From Pyropia haitanensis (lineage: Eukaryota; Rhodophyta; Bangiophyceae; Bangiales; Bangiaceae), in NCBI GenBank assembly GCA_008729055.1, contig SDUX01000172.1:1-21443 (forward strand): DNA of 21,443 nt, in the 5' to 3' direction. The translations under genes and the position numbers were made by a program. This document shows, in pieces, positions 9,343 through 16,809 of the stretch (position 1 is the stretch's first letter; each line of letters opens with the position of its first letter). Below the pieces are notes generated by a model. That model had not been told where the DNA came from and did no database searches. It saw only the letters and a program-made list of their open reading frames with translations.

Positions 9343-11081
9343 TCACGCCACGGAAGTTGCCCGGCCGCCGCCCGCCACCGATGGCGCACCGTCTCCCGTC
9401 TCTGCCGCTCTGGCGAGCTCCGTGGTTGCCACCGTGTGCGTGTCCGCCACCACCGCCGTCCGCGCCCCGCCGTCGCCATCCGGTCCGACAGCCGCCTCCC
9501 CGCCCGCGTCGCCCGTGGCGACCGCCACCACTGCGGCGCCTGGGGGACGGCCGCAGGCGCCGTCGCCAGCTCGGTCTGCGGCGGCGGCGCCCGCCGCCTC
9601 GCCGTCGTCACCGCCTCCCAGCCTCGGCCGTCGTACGCGTTGCGGGCGCATAAACGGGTGGCACGGCAGCTGCCGTATCTGCCGCAGCGCCTTCCACCCC
9701 ATGTTGGCCGCCGCGTTCACGTCGCGGTTGACCAGCTGCCGCGAACACGCCCGCTCCACGCAGCGCTTGACGCCCCACACCCCCGCGGCGGCGGGGGCAC
9801 GAAACACGACCCTCGCCGGGGGTGGGTGCTTGACCGCCCGCTCTGCCGCCATCTTGGCAGCCTCTGCTCGACAGGCCGCCCGTCGCGCGGCGGAGCGCAC
9901 CGGCTGCGTGCGCTCCCAGCCGGCCGTCGGCGGCGCACGCGGGCGCCCCTGCCGGCCACGGCGGCCCCGCCGCCGCCCACAGATCAGGGTGCCGCGGGGT
10001 ACGGGCGGCGGCGCCGCTGCCGACGCGTACACGACCGCCAGCTGCTGGCGGCAGCCGGCGCACGCCTGACTCGAGTTGTGCTCGTCTGCGTCCACCATCC
10101 AGCACAGCCGGCGGAGGTGGCGGCGGAGCCACGTGGCGCCCCCTCGGGTGGCCGCCTGCCCGACCACCACCACCACCGCCGAGCGGTTGACGACGCGGCG
10201 GAGGCGGCCACCCGTGAGCTCCCGCGCCACGGCCTCGCCCAGCCGCCGCCGTCGGATGACTTGATGCACCCGCGCCTTGCGCTGGCCGGCCGTCGCCGCG
10301 GCGCCCCACACCGCCCTGTACTGCGGCTGGCGGCGTGACTCCATCCACTGGCGGCTGGCCGCCAGCACCGCCGCCGCGTCGCCCGTCCGCACCGTGTCGT
10401 GCGCGGCCACCACCTCGGGGGTCGTCGCCGGCGGCAGCTGGAGCGCGGCCAGCCGCTGCGCCGCCTCCCGCCGGTGCGCCGCCGCCGCCCGCGCCGTCAT
10501 GCCGTTGCCTGCAGCTTCGGTGTAGCGGCCCCTGGTCAGGGTGTACACGGCGCCCGCGGGGGGGGGCGCCCGCCACCCCCGCGTCGCCCCGACCGCGTCT
10601 GCCACGCGCGCCGTCAGGCCGTCCAAGGCGGACGCAAACGCGCCGGCGGCGGCCACGTCCTGCGCCGCCGCCGCCGTCTTGCACGCCGCGAACGCGGCGC
10701 CGTCGGGCCGCCCGTCTGCCACTCGCGGCCGGACCCAGCCGGCGGCGGCCCGGCGCAGGCAGCCGAGCGCCACGTCGACGGCCGCGTGACGCGGCACCCG
10801 CCACCGGCCATTGCCGGTGGCCACCACCAGGCGCTGCGCCACGGCCCGCAGGCGCCGCACGGCGCCGCGCCGGAGGGAGGCTGCCGGCCCCCGCGCGGTT
10901 CTCTCCGACGGCGGGCGCACCGATGGCGCCGGCGCGGCTGTCCCGCCGGCGGCGCCGCCGCGAGGCGGTCCAGTCGTGGCCGCGTTGCCGCACGGCGGCT
11001 GCCGTTGCTCTGCGCCGCCGGGGGCGGCCTTGCGCTTTTTCCACGCCGGAGAGGGGGTGAGGGCTCCCGGCGGGGCCCCGC

Positions 11082-11124
<43 letters not shown>

Positions 11125-13428
11125 GCCTGCCGCCGCCGCTTCGGCCGGCGCCAGGGCGGCGGCGCGCCAGACGACGGCGTCTAGCGCCAGCGCCGCGCGG
11201 GTGAGCGCGTCCGCCGCCACCAGCCGCGACCGCGCCAGCCGGCGGCGGCGCACCCACGGGCGGTCGCCCCATGCCGCTGCCGTCGGCCCAGACGAGACGG
11301 CCGTCAGGACGGTGGCCTTGCCGGGGTCTGCCGACACAACGGTGAGGGTCTTGACGGCGGCGATGGGGAAGCCCTGCTTCTCCAGCTGCGTGGTGGGGCT
11401 CCCCTGGACCCGCGACTGCACCCGGCTGCCGTTGGCCTTGCGCGTCACGGCCGCCACGTCCGCGGCCTCGGCCTCGGCGGCCGTCGCCGGCCGCGACAGC
11501 GTGAAGACCACCCCCTCCCCGTTGGAGCGGAGGTCGGCGCCGGAGGTGCACCGCGCAGTTTCCAGCCCCAGGAGTCCCGCAATGGCCGCCGCCCCCCGCC
11601 GACGGACGTCCTCGTACAGCTCGCGGTGTGCGGGCCAGGCGCGCCGGATGAGCGGGCCCAGGCGTGCCTTGGTCACCGTGCCATACCCGTGCAGGGTGGC
11701 GGCCTTGCCAGGCACCAGCGAGAAGGGCTTGTCCACCACCCCCTCCGCCTGCACGTGCAGCAGGTACGGGATGTACTCTGCCCACCGGCGCGCGACCACG
11801 TGCGCCCCGCCTGTGGGGAACAGCGGTGGGGTACCCTGCACGGGCGCCGGCTGCGCCCGCACCCGCGCGTCGGCAATCTCCCTGAGCGCCGCCGCACGCA
11901 CGTCGGGGGGTAGGGCGTCCAGCTTGGCCGCGTGCGCCGCGTGGGGCGCGTCGCTCCCCCGCTCCAGGCAGCTCCTTGCGGCGGCGTAGACCGCGGCGCG
12001 GCGCCGTCCGCGTTGCTCTTCGCCAGAGGCGGGGGCGTCGGCCGCATCCACCACCATTGTGGCCACCCGCCACGCCAGCCGCCGGGTGGCGACCGCCACC
12101 GTCCTCGCCGTGTGGGTGACGATGGTGGTCACCACCCCTCGCCACCGCGCGTGGCTGTTGCCGTGCGGCAGGTGGTCGTGGCACGCGGCGTCAAAGGAAG
12201 ACGCGAGCGCGTCCATGGCGTTACGCGTGGCGTCCATCAAGGCCGGGTAGGACACCGACAGCCGACGCGCAGCAGGCCCGCACAACGTGTTGTCCCGCGC
12301 CCGCCCGCAGCTGCCGCACTTCACGCCGGCGGGCAGGCTGCCGCCGTGTGCGCCACGGCAGCAGACCGCGTACGCCACCCAGTTCCAGTACTCGCCCCAG
12401 CCGGCGGGGCCGGGCAGCGCCGCCGCCCACCCGTCCGCCTTGACGGCGCCAAAGAGGGTGTGCACGGTGTTGAGCCACACCAGCGTCAGCGTGAAGTGCA
12501 GCTGCGTGTGGTGCTCGGCGGTGGCGAGGAAGCCGCCGCGCACGACGGCGTGCGCCGTTCCGTCGGGGCTCGCGGGCAGGGTGCGCAGGACCGCCGCGAC
12601 GGGCACCATCACCGACGACGTGCCCGTCGCCCGGCAGGCGTACGGGTCGGACGCGGCGGGGTCCTCCCCGCGGTCGTACGCGTGCGGGTTCTTGTCGCCG
12701 CCCACCGCCGTGGCCGGGCACGTCGCCGCCCCCGTCTTGTGAGACCGCTGGCGGCAGCGGGCGCAGGGGCGGCCGCCGGGCGCCGCCCCGCGGCGGTCCT
12801 CCACCTCTGCCACGCGCCGCGCCATGCCGCGGGAGGTGCTCCCAATCAGGGACGCCGCCCGCCGCGCCCGCTGCGCCAAAAGGCCGTCGTCGTCCAACGG
12901 GTGGTGCGCGTCCACCCACGCGGTCGCGCCCGCCACCGCCGGGGTGGTGGCCGCCTCCAGGGCGGCGCCCGACGCCGCCACCGCGCCGTCGGTGGTGGGC
13001 GAGGCTTCGTGGGGCGCCCCGGCTGCGGCGGCCGCCGCCGCCGTCATTCTGGCGAGGGCCGCGTCCAGCGCGGCGCCGTCGGGCAGCTGCGGGCGCCGCG
13101 CCCGCGCCTCGCCCATGCGGCGCAGCAGCCCGCGGAGGCGCCCCTGCTTGAGGTGCACGGCGGCCTCCAGCTCGGCCACCTCCCGCGGGTCGGCGTCGTC
13201 GCCCGACGCGGCGCCATCTCCGGGCGGGAGGGCGTCGTCGGCGTCTGCGCCGTGTCCGTGCGGTCCTTCGTCTTGAGGGCCGGCGCCCGGCTCCTCCTCG
13301 TCCGGCTCCATTGCAAGCGCCGCGGACGTCGGGAGCCGGTGGGGGGGACGCGTGCTCCTTGGCACGGTCTGGTGCTGCCGTCCCAGTGGTGGCGGGGGGC
13401 GGGGACGGCAGGGAGCGGCCCCGCTCAT
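9343..13428 (-). CDS. Fanzor protein (eukaryotic TnpB-like RNA-guided nuclease)
   Basis: Single uninterrupted frame of 1361 codons, stop TGA at 9343-9345. The C-terminal half carries the Fanzor signature: RuvC-I VVSADPGKATVLTAV with Asp701 (codon 11326-11328); a hydrophobic strand VVVVVGQAA near 1085; then DADEHNSSQACAGC with Glu1116, the Ser-Ser pair 1119-1120 and Cys1123/Cys1126; a second Cys pair at 1223 and 1228; and NRDVNAAANM with Asp1236 (codon 9721-9723). This follows the published Fanzor order D...[TS][TS]xxC4-zinc-finger...RD. Two departures stand out: D to SS spans about 418 residues, longer than the usual spacing, because of Ala/Pro/Gly-rich insertions (about 755-850); and the second Cys pair is C-x4-C, not C-x2-C. 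The N-terminal half has two extra Cys clusters (about 222-237 and 356-383) and KPFSLVPGKAATLHG near 567. Met1 has a weak context; Met40 (ATG at 13311-13309, context GCAATGG) is an equally good start. Known relatives cut DNA under RNA guidance. Size and N-terminal extension favour Fanzor1. Confidence 0.9.
11082..11123. repeat. (GCC)n tract within the Fanzor gene
   Basis: About 14 triplets encoding the polyalanine run at residues about 769-782, in the linker between RuvC-I and the later nuclease motifs. Confidence 0.9.
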
Positions 13429-14011
13429 ATGGGGGCGCCAGGCGTCGGGGGGGAGCCCCCCGCGCGGGCTCAGCGGGCGGACTTGCTACGCGCCGGGCGC
13501 GGCAGTATCTGGGGATCTCATCCACCCCGCGGCATCCGCATTTTGCGTGGAAGGGGAGGGGGGGGGGGGGGTGGCCTGTGCGTGCGCCACGTGGACCTGA
13601 GGCGGGGGGGCCGCGGGAGGGGGGGTTGAAGAGGGGGGGGGGGGGGGGGGGGGGGGGGTCTGGTGAGCGGCGTCACCCTGGCGACGTGCGCAACACAAGG
13701 AACACCGGCGACGTCGGGAGCTCAAGGAGATCTGTCGGCGAGGTCGTCCGTCAGATGTCCGGGCGGGGGCGGTCAACGTAATTCACGCCTTCCGACCGGC
13801 GTCTGGGTGGGGATCAGCGTCACAAATTTTACGCGAGGCTGCAAGTGCTGCCGTGCTGGCGGTCGCGGCGGCCGCCAAGAGCGGCGCCGGCGCCGGCAAC
13901 GGCGGCAACGGGGTTGGCGGCGACGGCAACGGGCGCGGCGGCGGCGCCGACGGCGCCGGCGACGAATAAGGCGGCACAGCTTGTATTAAATTACGGACGA
14001 CTTACTTTTGT
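13429..14011. promoter_or_regulatory. upstream region of the Fanzor gene
   Basis: No convincing gene. It holds a G run of 26 (13633-13658) and mixed sequence at 13660-13860. A Gly/Ala/Asn-rich open stretch on the plus strand ends at TAA 13967-13969 but has no clear start. An AT-richer patch (TATTAAATTA, about 13983-13992) reads TAATTTAATA on the minus strand and could be a TATA-like element, but it is about 555 bases from the Fanzor start, so this is weak. Confidence 0.25.
13633..13658. repeat. homopolymer of 26 G
   Basis: Uninterrupted G run in a wider G-rich stretch. Its length is unlikely to be exactly right in any assembly. Confidence 0.9.
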
Positions 14012-14128
14012 GCGATCCAATTACTCAGACTTACTTGAGTAGTACTACTCGATCTGGGCCATCGACGTCCGCGTGATTCGCAGTAGTACTACTGCGAACA
14101 TCGCACGACCCGCACGATGTTGTTGATC
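14012..14128 (-). repeat. inner copy of the duplicated right-terminal block
   Basis: About 90% identical by eye to 14248-14359, separated by about 119 bases. It contains two palindromes: GAGTAGTACTACTC at 14037-14050 and CGCAGTAGTACTACTGCG at about 14079-14096. Confidence 0.85.
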
Positions 14129-14247
14129 TCAGGACGTTGCCAGCATGCGAGCACGGCCAGAAGGGCTCCCCATGTCATATCCCGCACTGCAGTCGCTGTG
14201 TGCCGCTTTCATTCGTATAGTTACGTGGGAAGTTATTATTCTACAGC

Positions 14248-14364
14248 GCGATTACTCGGACTTACTTGAGTAGTGCTACTCGATCTGGGCCATCGACGTC
14301 CGCGTGACTCGCAGTAGTACTACTGCGAATGTCGCACGACCCGCACGATGTTGTTGATCGCACA
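14248..14364 (-). repeat. terminal copy of the duplicated right-end block, including the right inverted repeat
   Basis: Second copy of the block at 14012-14128. The CGCAGTAGTACTACTGCG palindrome is retained (about 14309-14326), while the first palindrome has a one-base change (GAGTAGTGCTACTC). Its last 42 bases (14323-14364) are the inverted partner of 8754-8795. Confidence 0.8.
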
Positions 14365-14372
14365 TCGTTGCG
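14365..14372. repeat. right copy of 8-bp direct repeat TCGTTGCG (candidate target-site duplication)
   Basis: Identical to 8746-8753 and directly adjoining the right inverted terminus. A related CGTTGC also follows the inner repeat copy at about 14134-14139, which makes the duplication reading less certain. Confidence 0.45.
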
Positions 14373-14820
14373 CGTACGCGACCTCGCCGCCTCCGGCCGT
14401 GCCGCCACAATCGGCCGCCAGGCCGCCCTCGGCGGCCGCGGCGGCCGCGCCGTCGGCGGCGGTGGGCAACCCGGCAACGACGGCGGCTGCCGCGGTGGGC
14501 GGGGGGGGGGGAAGCCAGCTGGCGGCGGTGGCGGCTGCGGCGTGCCTGGGCTGTGAGGGCACGGGCGGGGGTTGGGGGGTGGGTGGGTAGGGAACGCCGC
14601 CGATGCGACGCGGGAGGTGTGGACCGCGCGGGGTGCGCCGCCTCCCCCGCGCCGCCGCCGCGGGTGGCCAGCATCCCCACCCTCACAGCCCCCGACGCGG
14701 GCGCTTTCCCCCCCCCCCCCCTCCCCAGCTGAAAACGCCACGGGCGCGTCCGCCTCGCGCTTGACCCCCCCCCCCCCCCCCCCCCCCCGGCGGCGGCACC
14801 TCGACCGCGGCGGCGAGGTC
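14373..14820. other. GC-rich segment between the element and the 18S fragment; no supported gene
   Basis: Low-complexity GC-rich DNA with C runs (14710-14726 and a 24-C run at 14765-14788). Short open frames on both strands are Pro/Gly/Arg-rich and look like chance. The 14-mer GCGACCTCGCCGCC occurs at 14378-14391 and inverted at 14808-14821, so the segment is bracketed by a short inverted repeat. Confidence 0.5.
14765..14788. repeat. homopolymer of 24 C
   Basis: Uninterrupted C run about 35 bases from the 18S breakpoint. Confidence 0.9.
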
Positions 14821-15051
14821 GCTAGACGCGCATAGTCCCTCTAAGAAGGTAAGAACGCAGTGCTGGCATGCGCGCACCTATTTAGCAGGACGAGGTCTCG
14901 TTCGTTAACGGAATTAACCAGACAAATCACTCCACCAACTAAGAACGGCCATGCACCACCAACCAAAAAATCAAGAAAGAGCTTTCAGTCTGTCAATCAT
15001 ACTTCTGTCCGGACCTGGTAAGTTTTCCCGTGTTGAGTCAAATTAAGCCGC

Positions 15052-15120
<69 letters not shown>

Positions 15121-16809
15121 AGAACCCAAAGACTTTGGTTTCCCTTAGGGTGCTGACGTGGACATGAATTAGAAGCCCCGCCAATCCCCAGTCGGCATCG
15201 TTTATGGTTAAGACTACGACGGTATCTGATCGTCTTCGATCCCCTAACTTTCGTTCTTGATCAATGAAAACATCCATGGCAGATGCTTTCGCAGTTGTAC
15301 GTCTTCCATCAATCCAAGAATTTCACCTCTGACAATGAAATACGAATGCCCCCAACCATCCCTATTAATCATTACTTGGTCACTGGAAACCAACAAAATA
15401 GAGCCCAAGTCCTATTCTATTATTCCATGCTCACATATTCAAGGCATTGGCCTGCTTTGAACACTTTACTTTCTTCACAGTAAACGGTCGGCCCGCAGGT
15501 ATAAACGCGCGGAACCAGTCAAGGCCCCACACACCGCGTCCCGACAAAAGGAGACAAACTCCCACTGGCACAAGGGCAGAAGCCCGGCCCGTGAGGGCGC
15601 TCCGAGGTCCGACTACGAGCGTTTTAACTGCAACAACTTTAATATACGCTATTGGAGCTGGAATTACCGCGGCTGCTGGCCATTCATACCCGACAACGCT
15701 GCGCCCCATAAGACGCTTTGTCGCCTTCCACAGTCCTCCGGGGCGAGCAAATCCCCGTTACTCCTGTGGACCTGGTTTTTTTCCCAGTGGATTGGACTCT
15801 CCCTTAAGCTTGCGCCCACTCCATTAGAGTCTCTGAAGGTTCGCCTTTGCATCTCGCCACGCGGCCACCAAAAGGCCAAATGACAGAAGCACTCGCGCTT
15901 CCCTGCGGATCAACCCTACCCTTGACGTTTTTACCATCCATGTACCACTACGTACACTGCTGCGTCCTGAACGATTGCTCGCTCTCACCTCTCGGCGGAC
16001 CGCGGTAGTCAAAGGCCTGGCGGGCACTCCCCGACAATTTAGAAGTGTATGATGGGGGCTCATTGATTCTGCCAACAGAAAATACGTTCCCATCTTTTGC
16101 CTGCTTGCCTTCCACAAGTCACCCTGCTTCCGGAAAGAAGACATCTGGCGCTGTTTTATTTTAACGAGGGCTTGACGCTTCACGCGGTGCGCCTGTGCAT
16201 ATGCGATCACAGCACGAGGCGAGCAACGAGTGGAACTAGGTTCACCAGACTTGCCCTCCAATGGATCCTCGATAAGGGATTTAAATTGTTCTCATTCCAA
16301 TTAGAAGGCCCAAAGGGCCCCCTATTGTTATTTTTTGTCACTACCTCCCCGAGTCGGGATTGGGTAATTTGCGCGCCTGCTGCCTTCCTTGGATGTGGTA
16401 GCCGTTTCTCAGGCTCCCTCTCCGGAATCGAACCCTAATTCCCCGTTACCCGTCGACACCATGGTAGACCAATACTCTACCATCGAAAGTTGATAGGGCA
16501 GAAATTTGAATGAGCAGTCGCCAGCACAAGGCCATGCGATCCGACAAGTTATTGTGAATCATCTCAAAGCGCTCTGGAAGGAGCACGATGGTTTTTTATC
16601 CAATAAATACCACCCTTCGTGAGTCGGGCGTTGCGGCATGTATTAGCTCTAGAATTACTACGGTTATCCAAGTAGTGTGGTTCTCAAAGGAACTATAACT
16701 GTTTTAATGAGCCATTCGCAGTTTCACGTGTATAAAAGTGTTTATACTTAGACATGCATGGCTTAATCTTTGAGACAAGCATATGACTACTGGCAGGATC
16801 AACCAGGTA
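14821..16809 (-). rRNA. 18S small-subunit rRNA gene, 3' end missing, interrupted by a group I intron
   Basis: Read on the minus strand it begins TACCTGGTTGATCCTGCCAG at 16809. Universal blocks follow: the CCAGCAGCCGCGG loop (about 15680), GTGAAATTCTTGGAT, AACGAAAGTTAGGGGATCG, GATACCGTCGTAGTC, AAACTTAAAGGAATTGACGG and GTTAATTCCGTTAACGAACG. It ends inside the helix after CTTCTTAGAGGGACTA, at about 14821. The exons are 16809-16244 (566 nt) and 15680-14821 (860 nt), so about 1426 of the usual 1750-1850 nt are present; the last 350-400 nt are gone. What follows is unrelated GC-rich DNA. No ITS, 5.8S or 28S is present. Several bases in otherwise conserved blocks look unusual, so a divergent or non-functional copy is possible. 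Confidence 0.95.
15681..16243 (-). ncRNA. group I intron at SSU position 516 (IC1-like)
   Basis: A 563-nt insertion splits the conserved TCTGGT|GCCAGC site. The 5' exon end UCUGGU can pair fully with GCCAGA inside the intron (16149-16144), giving the P1 helix with the U-G wobble at the splice site. The terminal base is G (15681). Core elements appear in order: P (AATTGTCGGGGA, about 16039-16028), Q (GATCCGCAGGGAAG, about 15912-15898), R (TTCAGAGACTCTAA, about 15836-15823) and S (GGGAGAGTCC, about 15802-15793), where R and S can form P7. Introns at this site are known in Bangiales. A 145-codon open frame overlaps the intron but shows no His-Cys box or LAGLIDADG motif, so no homing endonuclease is called. 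Confidence 0.9.

Larger units (their letters stand above)
8754..14364 (-). mobile_element. candidate Fanzor-bearing transposon with imperfect terminal inverted repeats
   Basis: The interval starts TGCGCGGTCAAAGATATCG. Its other end, read on the minus strand, starts TGTGCGATCAACAACATCG. An ungapped comparison of the two termini gives about 25 matches in 42 positions, including TCGCAG at positions 37-42 from each end, and each terminus carries a hairpin there. An identical 8-bp word flanks both ends. Both ends (8754-9290 and 13980-14364) are visibly less GC-rich than the host DNA outside. The only long intact gene inside is the Fanzor protein; I see no transposase, so movement would need one supplied in trans, or the ends are misassigned. 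Eight-bp duplications occur in hAT and some other superfamilies, but the terminal bases do not clearly match any I know. The boundaries are an inference from one copy. Confidence 0.55.

Noticed and set aside
9608..12184. Long minus-strand open frame (858 codons) inside the Fanzor gene
   Set aside because: It is a shifted reading of the Fanzor sequence with Gly/Arg-biased composition and none of the catalytic motifs.
11932..13629. Long plus-strand open frame (565 codons) opposite the Fanzor N-terminus
   Set aside because: Antisense shadow of the Fanzor gene; Arg/Gly-rich with no recognisable domain.
13772..13969. Plus-strand open stretch ending in a Gly/Asn/Asp-rich tail at TAA 13967-13969
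   Set aside because: No start codon found in frame and too little sequence to support a gene.
15824..16261. 145-codon minus-strand frame covering most of the group I intron, considered as a homing endonuclease
   Set aside because: No His-Cys box or LAGLIDADG motif, and it runs through core ribozyme elements.
15089..16438. Other open frames within the 18S gene
   Set aside because: Chance frames in rRNA sequence.
16420..16440. GGTTCGATTCCGG-like motif on the minus strand, considered as a tRNA T-arm
   Set aside because: It is a conserved part of 18S rRNA, with no cloverleaf around it.
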